A DNA stretch of 64,000 nucleotides, taken from assembly GCA_002897895.1 (NCBI GenBank), contig BDSY01000022.1:1-64000 (forward strand), given 5' to 3'. How positions within the stretch are numbered: the first letter of the stretch is position 1; every line of letters begins with the position of its first letter. The DNA is from a bacterium BMS3Abin06. Its GTDB lineage: Bacteria; Nitrospirota; Thermodesulfovibrionia; UBA6902. Below, one piece after another: positions 1 through 10,189 of this stretch. The position numbers and the translations under genes were made by a program. A model generated the notes under the pieces. The model had not been told where the DNA came from. It made no database searches and saw only the letters and a program-made list of their open reading frames with translations.

Positions 1-43
1 TAATAATGTTTGCTTCCTCTGAAAATATGGAAGCATGTAAAAA

Positions 44-68
44 ACCGTGAACCGTGAACCGTGAACCG
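44..68. repeat. Heptanucleotide tract ACCGTGA x3.5
   Basis: accgtga accgtga accgtga accg, next to the stop of the Cys-rich ORF. Confidence 0.95.
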
Positions 69-71
69 CTT

Positions 72-383
72 TTATTTTGCAACAGCCTGGTAAACCTGCC
101 CCGGTTTTAATAAGATAAAATTTTCCGCCCCTTCTTCAGATTTAATCTGTTTGAAAACTTCACAGGACATGCAGGATACGGATTTCCGGGCAAAGTCACC
201 CTGTACCTTGCCGCCGCAGAATGTTCCGGATATGGCCCAGCATATGCGGCCCGCATTTTTGCCGCTGTTGATTCCATTGCAGGATGCATCCTTTGCAGCG
301 GGGCAGATTCCAAGTTCACCGCCTTTGTTTCCACCCGGCTCCCTGCCGCATTTTAAAATCTCCCAACAATTAGGTTTCGGCAC
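72..383 (-). CDS. Small cysteine-rich protein (two-CW-domain-like)
   Basis: 103 aa ORF with 8 Cys; NCWEILKCG, GICPA, RICWAISGTFCGG and SCMSC motifs. Confidence 0.7.
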   Translation of the reverse strand: MPKPNCWEILKCGREPGGNKGGELGICPAAKDASCNGINSGKNAGRICWAISGTFCGGKVQGDFARKSVSCMSCEVFKQIKSEEGAENFILLKPGQVYQAVAK

Positions 384-467
384 TCCATACCCTCCTTTTC
401 CTGTTGTTTATCTTATTACGAATCCATTTTCATATCGGTTTTTCTCATGAAATCTTTAGCGCTTCAC

Positions 468-1508
468 CTAAACCGAATTAATAATCTCGCCTGCTATTTC
501 GTCAAGAGGCACGATTTTATCTGCAATGCCTGCGTTGACAACCGCCTTCGGCATGCCGTACACAACACATGTTTCTTCGCTCTCAGCAATGGTCTTGCCG
601 CCTTTATTCTTGATTTCTCCCATCCCTTTTTCACCGTCATTGCCAAGGCCGGTAAGGATTACGCCGAGCACATATGCGGAGAAATTTTGCGCAATTGAAA
701 GCATGAGCATATCTACGGAAGGTCTGTATATATATTCTCCCACGTCTTCTGAAATAGCTATGCAGGTTTCTATTGATTTTTTACGTTTTACTTCCATATG
801 CCCTCCCCCGGGCGCTATAAATACTGTCCCTTTTTTAAGAGGTTCACCGTCTTCAGCTTCCTTGACTTTAATCTTGCTCAATTGATTCAATCGTTCCGCA
901 AATGCCCCGGTAAAAGACGCAGGCATATGCTGGGCAATGAGAATAGGGACAGGAAAATCTTCAGGGAACTGGGTAATTATGTTTTGCAATGCCCTGGGTC
1001 CTCCTGTGGAGGAACCTATTGTAACAATACTTATTCTCCGTTGAGATGTGTACTGTGACGCTTTCGGCATCCGGAGAGGTTTATATGAGTGTTTTATAAT
1101 TCTTCTTGCCGGTCTTTTTTTGCCGATACCCTTGATTTTTTCTACCAGGATTTCCCTGATTTTGACTATGTTGACAGAGAGATCAGAGAGATTCTTGGGG
1201 ATAAAATCAACGGCGCCGATCTCAAGGGCGTCAAGTGTTGCCTTTGCGCCTTCAGTAGTCAGCGAACTGACCATCAAGACCGGCACGGGGTTTTTCGCCA
1301 TTATATGTTTAAGGGCCTCAACTCCGTCCATCCTCGGCATTTCAATGTCCAGGGTAACAACATCAGGATTGAGTGAAGATACTTTTTCAACAGCTTCAAT
1401 TCCGTCCCTTGCGGTGCCGATAACCCGGAGACCGGGATCGGATGAAATCATGCTGGAGAGGGTGTTTCTCATAAAAGCCGAGTCATCGACAATCAGGACA
1501 TTAATCAT
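468..1508 (-). CDS. cheB: Chemotaxis response regulator protein-glutamate methylesterase CheB
   Basis: Receiver domain (VLIVDDSAFMR) plus methylesterase motifs (GSSTGGPRAL, AQHMPASFTGAFAERL, TGLGNDGEKGM). Confidence 0.97.
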   Translation of the reverse strand: MINVLIVDDSAFMRNTLSSMISSDPGLRVIGTARDGIEAVEKVSSLNPDVVTLDIEMPRMDGVEALKHIMAKNPVPVLMVSSLTTEGAKATLDALEIGAVDFIPKNLSDLSVNIVKIREILVEKIKGIGKKRPARRIIKHSYKPLRMPKASQYTSQRRISIVTIGSSTGGPRALQNIITQFPEDFPVPILIAQHMPASFTGAFAERLNQLSKIKVKEAEDGEPLKKGTVFIAPGGGHMEVKRKKSIETCIAISEDVGEYIYRPSVDMLMLSIAQNFSAYVLGVILTGLGNDGEKGMGEIKNKGGKTIAESEETCVVYGMPKAVVNAGIADKIVPLDEIAGEIINSV

Positions 1509-1592
1509 TTTTGTGCCTTTTTATAAAAAATGTAACTACTCACAGGATATATTTCCCCCATTATAAAATCCCCCTTAATCCCCTTGATTTGC

Positions 1593-2048
1593 CTACAGTT
1601 GCACAGCTTCTCCCATCAACTTATCGATATCAATGAGAATTATGAGTCTTTTTTCGAGTTTTGCTATTCCTTTTATAAACATCCTGCTCGTGTTTGATGT
1701 CACGGGAGGAGAGGGTTCCACTATATCTGATGGTATTCTCAGTACTTCTGATACAGAATCAACAATAAGCCCGTTTGTCACCCCCTGTATATCCATTATT
1801 ATTATTCTTGTTGTGTCATCGGCATTTTTTTCAGGAAGTCCGAATTTCTTTCTGAGGTTTATCACAGGGATGACTCTTCCCCTGAGATTCACCACTCCCT
1901 CCACATACCCCGGCGCATTCGGAACATTTGTGATCTCTGTTGTTCTGTTTATTTCCTGAACATTCAGGATGTCGACCGCATATTCTTCATTGGCGAGTGT
2001 GAAAGTAACAAGCTGCAATACCTGTTCTGTTACTGTTGAAGTTTCCAT
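1593..2048 (-). CDS. cheW: Chemotaxis coupling protein CheW
   Basis: CheW fold: VEGVVNLRGRVIPVINLRKKFGL. Confidence 0.95.
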   Translation of the reverse strand: METSTVTEQVLQLVTFTLANEEYAVDILNVQEINRTTEITNVPNAPGYVEGVVNLRGRVIPVINLRKKFGLPEKNADDTTRIIIMDIQGVTNGLIVDSVSEVLRIPSDIVEPSPPVTSNTSRMFIKGIAKLEKRLIILIDIDKLMGEAVQL

Positions 2049-2143
2049 CTTTGTTTCCTCCTCTTGAAAATGAGAAATAAGAAGCGCCGGGTTATGAGCC
2101 TGGAATTTCCATATGCTTCTTATTTCCCATTTCTGTTATTTCT

Positions 2144-3382
2144 TTAAAAACCAAAATCATTCAAAAGCGCTTCAACATCGGATTGAGTAACTTTTTCCAC
2201 GGATTCTTCTTCGCCACCTGCGGCATTAGCCTCGTCTCCGCCGGTTAAGGCAGCGGCCTGTTCAGTATCACCCTTTATTGAGACGCCGAATTGTGTTATC
2301 AGTCTCAACAGCTCGGCTTCAACACTATTTACAAGATCAATGACCTTTTTTATGGTTTGCCCTGTGATGTCCTGAAACTGCTGCGCGGTAAGAATCGTTG
2401 TCAGGTCAGCCTCGAGTGAATCCTTGAATGCATTCAGATATCTGACGTCTTCATCATGGCCCTTTATGTTTTTAATATGCCCTGAAAGCTCATCAGAGTT
2501 TTCTAAATATGTCTCAACTATTCCCATTGTTTTGTTAGCGGCATCTTCTGTTTTTGAGATCACAAACTCCAGTTTGTCAACCGCGTTAGGAACATCATCC
2601 CTGGTCAGTTTTTGAAGGCCGTGGTCAACAGCCCCCTTGAAGTCCTGGAGTGAGTTATGAAGTTTCCTCGTTATCTTTCCGACTTCCATGAAAAGCTCGT
2701 TGTCTGTTTCATTGACAAGCTGTTCAACAATACCTTCCACCTTTTGATATTCCTGGTTTGCCAGGGCGTCCATGAAAGTCAGCATTGTGTCAAACACATT
2801 GTGTTTCGGGTCATTTTTTTCGAACTTGTCCCCGAAGAACTCTTTTGCATCATGCAGTTCCTTAACAGTGACTTTCCCGGCAATAGTGTCTACTTCTTTG
2901 ATTACTTCAACGATATTTTCATTGCCTGTCTCTTTTACATCAATTATTGCATCTTCCAGCAGACTCATATCATCGAGAGGGAGCAGCTTCCTGATATCGA
3001 GAAGGACTATAAGTTTGTTATCGATTTTTGCAACTCCTTCTATGTTTTCTACATTGGTATTAAAAAATTTTTCGGGAGGCTCTATCTGTGATTCATCTGC
3101 GTTGATGACACCTGTTATCCCGTCTACGATGATTCCGAATATTATTTTCCCGGAGGCAAGAACTATTACGGTATTGCCGGTATTTTCATCAAATGCGGCA
3201 TTCAGGAGGTTTTTAAGGTTTACTATTGGAATAATGGACCCTCTGAGGTTTGATATGCCTTTCACATACGGCGGCAGTTCAGGCAATGCAGTAACGGAAG
3301 GCATGCCGATTATTTCGCGCACCGTTAAGATCGGAATCATGTATTCACCCGTGCCGACATTAAATCCTATATATTGTTGCAT
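2144..3382 (-). CDS. CheW-CheZ fusion protein
   Basis: N-terminal CheW domain (VKGISNLRGSIIPIVNLKNLL); C-terminal CheZ-like helices (LTAQQFQDITGQTIKKVIDLV) and CheY-binding-like tail QSDVEALLNDFGF. Confidence 0.88.
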   Translation of the reverse strand: MQQYIGFNVGTGEYMIPILTVREIIGMPSVTALPELPPYVKGISNLRGSIIPIVNLKNLLNAAFDENTGNTVIVLASGKIIFGIIVDGITGVINADESQIEPPEKFFNTNVENIEGVAKIDNKLIVLLDIRKLLPLDDMSLLEDAIIDVKETGNENIVEVIKEVDTIAGKVTVKELHDAKEFFGDKFEKNDPKHNVFDTMLTFMDALANQEYQKVEGIVEQLVNETDNELFMEVGKITRKLHNSLQDFKGAVDHGLQKLTRDDVPNAVDKLEFVISKTEDAANKTMGIVETYLENSDELSGHIKNIKGHDEDVRYLNAFKDSLEADLTTILTAQQFQDITGQTIKKVIDLVNSVEAELLRLITQFGVSIKGDTEQAAALTGGDEANAAGGEEESVEKVTQSDVEALLNDFGF

Positions 3383-3402
3383 GGAATCTCTCCTTTCTTT
3401 CC

Positions 3403-5262
3403 CTATACCTTGGTCAGTTCAAATATATTTCTGGACATACCCGAGACATCAAGAATAAAAACAACTTTTCCATCCCCCGTTATGGTTGCCCCGAGCACAT
3501 ACGAAGAGGTTGTATCTATGCCGTCAAGTGTCTTTATAACAACTTCCTCCTGGCCCAGGAGACTGTCGACGGCAATACAGAATCTCTTGTCGCCCATTGC
3601 AATAACGACTATATATTTGTGATCCGGCTCATTGCCGTTATTTCCGATAGATCCGTTGCCGAGGAGGCTGTTAAGCTCAAACAGGGGGCAGACCTTATCG
3701 CGAATAACTATTACATTCTGGCCTGTGATATTCTCGATTTCATCTTTTGAAACCTTCAGGGTTTCTTCTATGGGCGAGAGCGGTATGGCGTACTTGGCCC
3801 CGGAGACCTCAATCATTAATGCCTGAATTATGGCAAGTGTCAAGGGTATGCAGATTTTAAATGTTGTGCCTGCGTTTTTTTCAGTTGATACCTCGACATA
3901 GCCGTTTAGCAGGGATATGTTGGTTTTTACGACATCCATCCCGACCCCTCGTCCGCTGAGTTCTGTTGCAACTGCTTTTGTGGAAGAACCGGGCATAAAT
4001 ATAATGTCGGTAGCAGCCTCATCGGACATTTTCCGGGCTTCTTCTTCTGTTAGGAGCCCTTTTTCAATTGCCTTCTGTTTCAGCTTTTCTATATTTATGC
4101 CTTGCCCGTCATCTGAAACTTCAATAACGATCTGGTTGCCTTTCTGGAAGATGTTTATGACGATCCTGCCTTTTGGCGGCTTGCCTTTGGCTATCCTTTC
4201 CTCTGTTGATTCAAGTCCGTGGTCAATTGAATTTCTTAATATATGGGTCATGGGATCCCCTATATGCTCTATCACCGATTTATCAACTTCAGTGCCTTCC
4301 CCGGAAATTATGAGTTCAACCTCTTTATTGACTGAAGCCGATATATCCCTCACGAGTCTCGGGAACTTGCTTAAAACCTTTTTAATGGGCTGCATCCGTA
4401 TCTTCATCACTGCGAGCTGCAGATCGGACGTCACACGATCCAAAAATGAAACCGTTTCCATCAGCATCTCTGTTTGCGAATCAGCGCTGTAATTCTGATT
4501 AAAGTAGTTTGATATGTTTAAAAGCCTGTTTCTTACGAGAACCACTTCACCTGCAAGGTCCATTACCTTGTCGATTCTTTCAACATCCACCCGTAGATTC
4601 TGAGCGGTCTCTTTCGGCTTTTGAGCGTTATCTTTTATTTCTTGTGCAACTTCTCCGGGTTTTTGTTCACCGGCTGAGGGAGACTCTGTTTTCGCATCGG
4701 GATTTTGCGAACTTTCGGGAATCCCTGCTATTTCAGGGGCTTCCTGAGGTTCAATATTTTCAGCAACAGGTGCAGCGGTTTCAGATTCAGTCGGTTTTAT
4801 TTCCTGTCCGCCGGTTGAATCCTCCACCGGCTCTTCAGATTCTTCAGAGGCAGTTGTTCCGGATATTGCGGTATTCAAGGCATCTTCCAGTTCCCTGACT
4901 AAGGGAGCAATATCCTCTTCTATCCCGTCTTTTGCTTTTAAATGCTCCAGCAGTAATCTGAGCATATCGATAGACTTGAGGATTACATCCATTAACTCTT
5001 TTGATAAAGAGAATTCTCCATCCCGGAGTTTCTTCATAATATTTTCTGATGAATGTGCGACCTTCACTATTAACTGAAACCCCAGGAATCCTGCTGCGCC
5101 TTTGATGGTGTGCATGGACCTGAAGATATCATTAAGCATATCCCTGTCCTGCCCCTTCTGTTCAAGCTCTACAAACAGGGGTTCGATCTTCTCAAGCGAT
5201 TCCTCGGCTTCGGTAATAAACTCGATTATTATTTCTTCCATTTCATCCATTTCATCAGTCAT
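3403..5262 (-). CDS. cheA: Chemotaxis histidine kinase CheA
   Basis: Hpt motif HTIKGAAGFLGF, HATPase (HILRNSIDHGLES, GRGVGMDVVKTNI), C-terminal CheW-like domain. Confidence 0.97.
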   Translation of the reverse strand: MTDEMDEMEEIIIEFITEAEESLEKIEPLFVELEQKGQDRDMLNDIFRSMHTIKGAAGFLGFQLIVKVAHSSENIMKKLRDGEFSLSKELMDVILKSIDMLRLLLEHLKAKDGIEEDIAPLVRELEDALNTAISGTTASEESEEPVEDSTGGQEIKPTESETAAPVAENIEPQEAPEIAGIPESSQNPDAKTESPSAGEQKPGEVAQEIKDNAQKPKETAQNLRVDVERIDKVMDLAGEVVLVRNRLLNISNYFNQNYSADSQTEMLMETVSFLDRVTSDLQLAVMKIRMQPIKKVLSKFPRLVRDISASVNKEVELIISGEGTEVDKSVIEHIGDPMTHILRNSIDHGLESTEERIAKGKPPKGRIVINIFQKGNQIVIEVSDDGQGINIEKLKQKAIEKGLLTEEEARKMSDEAATDIIFMPGSSTKAVATELSGRGVGMDVVKTNISLLNGYVEVSTEKNAGTTFKICIPLTLAIIQALMIEVSGAKYAIPLSPIEETLKVSKDEIENITGQNVIVIRDKVCPLFELNSLLGNGSIGNNGNEPDHKYIVVIAMGDKRFCIAVDSLLGQEEVVIKTLDGIDTTSSYVLGATITGDGKVVFILDVSGMSRNIFELTKV

Positions 5263-5292
5263 GCTTTATCTCCCCAAAGAGTCGGTTGTTGA

Positions 5293-5682
5293 TTATGAAT
5301 TAATCTTCTCAAGTATCTTGTCCATCTTCTCTTTTAAGACCTCTCCTGTAAAAGGTTTGACGATATAGTTGTTGACGCCTGCCTGGATGGCTGTCACGAC
5401 TTTTTCTTTTTCCGCCTCGGCAGTGACCATCAGGACTGGTATGTCTTTTAATTCATCGTCGCTTCTTATTTTTTTCAAAAGTTCGAGGCCGTCCATATTG
5501 GGCATGTTCCAGTCACTCACTACAAAACCGAATCCATTGCCTTTTAATTTTGAATAGGCCTGTGCTCCGTCTTCAGCTTCTTCGATATTTGCATATCCTA
5601 TTTGCCTGAGAAGGTTCTTGACTATTCTTCTCATGGTGGAGAAATCATCGACCACGAGTATTTTCATGTTTAAATCAGACAT
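5293..5682 (-). CDS. cheY: Chemotaxis response regulator CheY
   Basis: [30 protein letters not shown], close to enterobacterial CheY. Confidence 0.95.
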   Translation of the reverse strand: MSDLNMKILVVDDFSTMRRIVKNLLRQIGYANIEEAEDGAQAYSKLKGNGFGFVVSDWNMPNMDGLELLKKIRSDDELKDIPVLMVTAEAEKEKVVTAIQAGVNNYIVKPFTGEVLKEKMDKILEKINS

Positions 5683-5684
5683 TT

Positions 5685-6065
5685 TTATCCTCCTTTAGCA
5701 AACATCTGCTTTATGATAGATTTTATGTTTGCAGCAATTGCATCTGCTGTCACGGGCTTGACAATATATCCATTGGCCCCGTTACTGAATGCCTTTTTTC
5801 TTTCCGCTTCATCGTTTTCAGTTGTAACCATCAGGATCGGTATTTCCGATAAATTCGGATCTGCACGCAGGGTTTTTACAAGCTCCATGCCGTCCATATA
5901 CGGCATGTTAAGGTCTGTCATTACGAGGTTGACGCTGTCCATACTCAGCTTTTCAATTGCATCGAGACCGTTCTCGGCAAACACTACGGAATATCCCCTT
6001 GATTTCAGATAATGCCCTAAAAGTCTTCTTGTTGTCTGACAATCGTCGACAATCATTATTTTCAT
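5685..6065 (-). CDS. Single-domain response regulator (CheY-like)
   Basis: [25 protein letters not shown], receiver domain only. Confidence 0.93.
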   Translation of the reverse strand: MKIMIVDDCQTTRRLLGHYLKSRGYSVVFAENGLDAIEKLSMDSVNLVMTDLNMPYMDGMELVKTLRADPNLSEIPILMVTTENDEAERKKAFSNGANGYIVKPVTADAIAANIKSIIKQMFAKGG

Positions 6066-6135
6066 TATGCTACCCCCACCTCTCCCCGAAAATTAGTGGC
6101 TATTAAATATATTAATAATCCGCTTGCTTTCATTT

Positions 6136-6960
6136 TCAAACCTTCTGGTACATAATTACTTTATCAACAACATTCGGCCTTAAAGCCCTCGTTACACTGT
6201 GGAGACTTTCCGAGGACCCTATAAACAGGTATCCGCCGGGATTCAGGCTGTCATAAAGGTTTGACACAGCTCGCTGTTTTGCCCTGGTGTCAAAGTAAAT
6301 CAGTACGTTGCGGCAGAAGATAATATCCATGCCCCTCAGTTGTTTGATGTTTTTATCTTCAATCAGATTTACCTTCATGAACTTAACCGTGTTTTTGACG
6401 GAAGAGCTGAGCGTGTAAGACTGGCCACTGTTTGAGAAATATTTTTTGAGATAAGGTTCGGGCAGGTTTCTGATGGAATAGGAATTGTAGACAGCCTGTT
6501 TTGCTGAATCCAGAACCCCTTCACTCAGGTCCGATCCGTAAATCTCAAATTGTTTTTGTAAATAGCCTTTTTCCATAAGCATCAATGAAATTGTATAGGG
6601 CTCCTCGCCTGTCGAACATGCGGCGGACCATATTCTGACATTCTTTGCCCCCTTCTTTTGTGCCAGTATCCTGGGCATTATTCCCTCTACACATACATTG
6701 AGCTGCCGGGGTTCCCTGAAAAAATACGTCTCATTAGTGGTCACGGCATCAAAAAGCCTGTTGAGATCATTCCCGTTTCTGCTCTGCTTTATAAGCTTGA
6801 GGTAATCCTCGAAGCTGTTTAACTTATTTTCCCGGATTATTCTTGAAAGCCTGTTTTCGATGAGATATTTCTTTGTATCGGATATATAGATACCGCTTTT
6901 TTCATATATATAGTCCCTGATATCTCTAAATGTAGATTCAGAGAGAGGCAAGTTCAGCAT
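6136..6960 (-). CDS. cheR: Chemotaxis protein methyltransferase CheR
   Basis: NETYFFREPRQL, WSAACSTGEEPYTISL, FCRNVLIYFD. Confidence 0.96.
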   Translation of the reverse strand: MLNLPLSESTFRDIRDYIYEKSGIYISDTKKYLIENRLSRIIRENKLNSFEDYLKLIKQSRNGNDLNRLFDAVTTNETYFFREPRQLNVCVEGIMPRILAQKKGAKNVRIWSAACSTGEEPYTISLMLMEKGYLQKQFEIYGSDLSEGVLDSAKQAVYNSYSIRNLPEPYLKKYFSNSGQSYTLSSSVKNTVKFMKVNLIEDKNIKQLRGMDIIFCRNVLIYFDTRAKQRAVSNLYDSLNPGGYLFIGSSESLHSVTRALRPNVVDKVIMYQKV

Positions 6961-8378
6961 GAAACCTCCGAAGTGGAGTTTGAAGCATATCTTGACGCAA
7001 TCTCCCGGATATCGGCATTGAATTCATCAAGGCGCGATATAAACTCCCTGGAATTAATGCTTAGCAGTGAATTAATAAATTCATCAATGACATCGTTGTA
7101 TTTTTCATCATGAAGCAATTTTATCAGAGGTTCAAACGCAGCCGCTTCACCTATCCTTCCGAGTGCGGCAACCGCTGTTTTCCTGACGTGGCTGTCATGG
7201 TCATAAATTGCATCCATAAGGCTTTCTCTGGCCTGATCGTCGTCTATCTCGCCAAGTGATTTGACGCTTGATCTTCTGACATCCCTGTATTCGCTCTTCA
7301 GTAATTTTATGAGAGCGGGAACCGCCTCCGCGCACTTTAATTCTCCAATAATTTCTATAGCTACGGACTTTCCCCTGTATTTAATGGAACTGTCGTTGAG
7401 CAGATCTATGAGCAGGTTATTACAGCCAATGCTCCGGATAGCTTCTTTAAGCGCATACAGCTTGTCTTCATTTTCAGGATCGGACAGGTCTAAAGAACCT
7501 GCTGCATCAACCATATGATAAATTGCTTTTCCGGATTTGAGGGCAGCCAGCCCTTTGACGGCAATGAATTTATCTTCCCAATCCTCATCCTTCAGCATAT
7601 CAATCAATGCGTCTTCCATACCCGGCACATCGGGAAAAGATCCAATCAGTGCAAGGCTTTTTATAGCAGCGAGCTTTTCAAAACCCTCAGCTTCCGATAA
7701 ATGTCCGGTCAGGTATTGAGCAGCTTCAGGAGAGGCTATTCCCCCGAGCGCTTCAATTGCTGCAAATCTGATTGCCTCCGAAGGGCTTTTCAGGAGGGTG
7801 ATAATAGAGTTTATTGACCTTTCATCATTTAAGCCGGTAAGCGCTTCAATGGCAGAGAAACATACCCATTCATCATCATCTAATGCCTTTATGAGCTGGG
7901 GGATTGCCTTCCTGTACTGTAATGTGCCTAATGCCTTTGCCGCAGCTGCCCTTACATTTGCGTTTGAATCTCCTGTGAGCATTTCAACTAATTTTTCGGG
8001 GTAATTGCAATATCCGACATCGTTTATTATGTCCAGGGCGAATTTTCTGACATCATCGTCTTTATCATTTAACAGGATATAAAGAAGGGGGACAGCGATT
8101 TCCCCCATCTCTCTCAGAATTACGAGCGCAGTGTTTCTCAGAAAGGAATTTTCCCTGAGAAGCGGAAGTATCATATAAGCCGTAGTCTCTCCCTTTATTT
8201 CCATAAGAGAGTGCATTGCCGCATCCTGTACTCCTAAATTCTCATCCCTCAATGCTTTGATCAGCGGATATATAGCCCTTTCATCTCCTTCTGCGAGCGC
8301 CTCGGCAGCAGAGCGTCTCTTTGACGCATCTTCATCGTTAATAGTTCTCAGTAATCTTTTAAGTTTTGCTGTGTGCAT
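6954..8378 (-). CDS. HEAT-repeat protein (PBS-lyase type repeats)
   Basis: About 12 alpha-helical repeats such as DVRRSSVKSLGEID and HVRKTAVAALGRIGEAAAFEPLIKLL; overlaps the cheR start by 7 nt. Confidence 0.9.
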   Translation of the reverse strand: MHTAKLKRLLRTINDEDASKRRSAAEALAEGDERAIYPLIKALRDENLGVQDAAMHSLMEIKGETTAYMILPLLRENSFLRNTALVILREMGEIAVPLLYILLNDKDDDVRKFALDIINDVGYCNYPEKLVEMLTGDSNANVRAAAAKALGTLQYRKAIPQLIKALDDDEWVCFSAIEALTGLNDERSINSIITLLKSPSEAIRFAAIEALGGIASPEAAQYLTGHLSEAEGFEKLAAIKSLALIGSFPDVPGMEDALIDMLKDEDWEDKFIAVKGLAALKSGKAIYHMVDAAGSLDLSDPENEDKLYALKEAIRSIGCNNLLIDLLNDSSIKYRGKSVAIEIIGELKCAEAVPALIKLLKSEYRDVRRSSVKSLGEIDDDQARESLMDAIYDHDSHVRKTAVAALGRIGEAAAFEPLIKLLHDEKYNDVIDEFINSLLSINSREFISRLDEFNADIREIASRYASNSTSEVSC

Positions 8379-8666
8379 TATTGGCCTCGAATTATCTTTG
8401 ATTTATTTCTCTGAATATGATCCGGTCTCAAGTTACAGCACATTTAAGCTTGAAAATAAATCAAAAATCCTATGTTGCGCTTATGCATTGTATCGGAATT
8501 TTATTCTCATTACTTTACAAAGGGCCAATAATTCATTCTTAAGTCATTTTTTTGACGAGGTAAATATATTGCAAATTGATATTTTTCAATGTGTTTCAGC
8601 GGGCATGATATTTGAATATAAGAGGGCAAATAATTAATAACGATCTTAACGGGAGGACGGGTAAGA

Positions 8667-9158
8667 ATGGCAGATGAAAAAGACGATCTTCAGGAAGAAG
8701 CTGCTGAGGAGACAAAGAAAAAGGGCGGCAGTAAAAAACTCCTTATAATTATTGTTGCCGCCGGCATTGTCCTCGGTGCAGGAGGATTTGCCGGCTACAA
8801 GTTATTAGCGGGCAAAAAAAGCGATGAGAATGTTAAAGAGGAAAAGGTTGATACCAATACTTCTATTTTTGCGCTTGCCCCTTTTGTTTTAAATCTTTCA
8901 GACCACGGCAGATACCTTAAAGTAACAATACAGTTTGAGGTAACCGATGAGTCCCTTTTAGATATGGTAGAGGCAAAAACCCCCCAGTTAAGAGATACGA
9001 TCATAACGCTCGTAAGCAGTAAATCTTTAAATTCCATAGCAAGTCCGGAGGGGAAATTTCAGCTCAAGGATGAACTGCTTTTCAGGGCAAACCAGGTAAT
9101 GGGTGTTGATAAGGATGTCTTTAAGAACCTTTATTTTACAGAATTTGTAATGCAATGA
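8667..9158 (+). CDS. fliL: Flagellar basal body-associated protein FliL
   Basis: Single TM near N-terminus, FALAPFVLNLSDHGRYLKVTIQFE, upstream of fliM. Confidence 0.93.
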   Translation: MADEKDDLQEEAAEETKKKGGSKKLLIIIVAAGIVLGAGGFAGYKLLAGKKSDENVKEEKVDTNTSIFALAPFVLNLSDHGRYLKVTIQFEVTDESLLDMVEAKTPQLRDTIITLVSSKSLNSIASPEGKFQLKDELLFRANQVMGVDKDVFKNLYFTEFVMQ

Positions 9159-10129
9159 CAGAAAAAGTACTTTCACAGGATGAAGTAGATGCCCTGCTCA
9201 AGGGTGTGGCATCAGGCGAGATAGACACGGATGAAGCAAAGGACAAAATACTCGCAGGAGTAAGGCCTTATGACTTCACAAGCCAGGAGCGCATTATTCG
9301 TGGGAAAATGCCCGGCCTTGAGATGATAAATGATTCATTTTCAAGGGCACTCAGGAACTCCATTTCTTCTTTTATCATGAAATATACCGACGTAAATATC
9401 CAGAGTGTCGACACAATAAAATACAGTGATTTCATGAAGACCATCCCCATGCCCTCCAGTATAAATCTTTTTACGATGGACCCGCTTAAGGGATATGCAT
9501 TACTTGTGCTGGAAGCCCCGCTCGTTTTTGCATTTATTGAATTTTTCTTCGGCGGCAGCAGCGCACAGCATGTGAAATCCGAAGGGAGGGCGTTTACGCT
9601 CATTGAACAGAGGGTTATTCAAAAAATAGTTAATATTGCATTGGGGGATATGACAACGGCATGGAATGCAATAGCTCCGATAAAACCTGAATATGTCGGT
9701 TCGGAGATAAATCCGCAATTTGTCTCTATTGTTACGCCTGCTGAAATCGTAATTAAGATAGAGATATATATAGAGATAGAAGATTTTGCAGGCAAGATGT
9801 TTATCTGCATTCCGTATTCAATGATTGAACCGGTAAAGGAAAAACTTTATTCAGGCATACACGGCGATAAATTCGAGACAGACCACAGATGGATGGAAGT
9901 GATGAAAGAGGCATTGAAAGAGGCCCGGGTAAATTTGACGGTAGAGCTTGGAAGGCTGGTTCTTTCGTTTAAAGACCTGTTGAATTTCGAGGTCGGCAAT
10001 GTTATCAATCTCGCCCAATCGGTATCGGATGAACTGACTGTGAATGTTGAGGGTATTGAGAAATTTAAATGTACGGCGGGTTACAGAAGGGGGAATCAGG
10101 CGATAAAATTAACAGGGTTTATTGAATGA
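9155..10129 (+). CDS. fliM: Flagellar motor switch protein FliM
   Basis: LSQDEVDALLKG N-terminus, YDFTSQERI, FFGGSS; 4-nt overlap with fliL. Confidence 0.97.
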   Translation: MTEKVLSQDEVDALLKGVASGEIDTDEAKDKILAGVRPYDFTSQERIIRGKMPGLEMINDSFSRALRNSISSFIMKYTDVNIQSVDTIKYSDFMKTIPMPSSINLFTMDPLKGYALLVLEAPLVFAFIEFFFGGSSAQHVKSEGRAFTLIEQRVIQKIVNIALGDMTTAWNAIAPIKPEYVGSEINPQFVSIVTPAEIVIKIEIYIEIEDFAGKMFICIPYSMIEPVKEKLYSGIHGDKFETDHRWMEVMKEALKEARVNLTVELGRLVLSFKDLLNFEVGNVINLAQSVSDELTVNVEGIEKFKCTAGYRRGNQAIKLTGFIE

Positions 10130-10189
10130 TACGGTTTCACAGCAGGTTATTCATTCAATAGATAACAAATTTCATGGAAAGGAGTTCTT

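Noticed and set aside
1048-1566. Plus-strand 172 aa ORF opposite cheB
   Set aside because: Antisense shadow of a well-supported cheB; no recognisable motifs.
3917-4492. Plus-strand 191 aa ORF opposite cheA
   Set aside because: Antisense shadow of cheA with Ser/Phe-rich composition typical of reverse frames.
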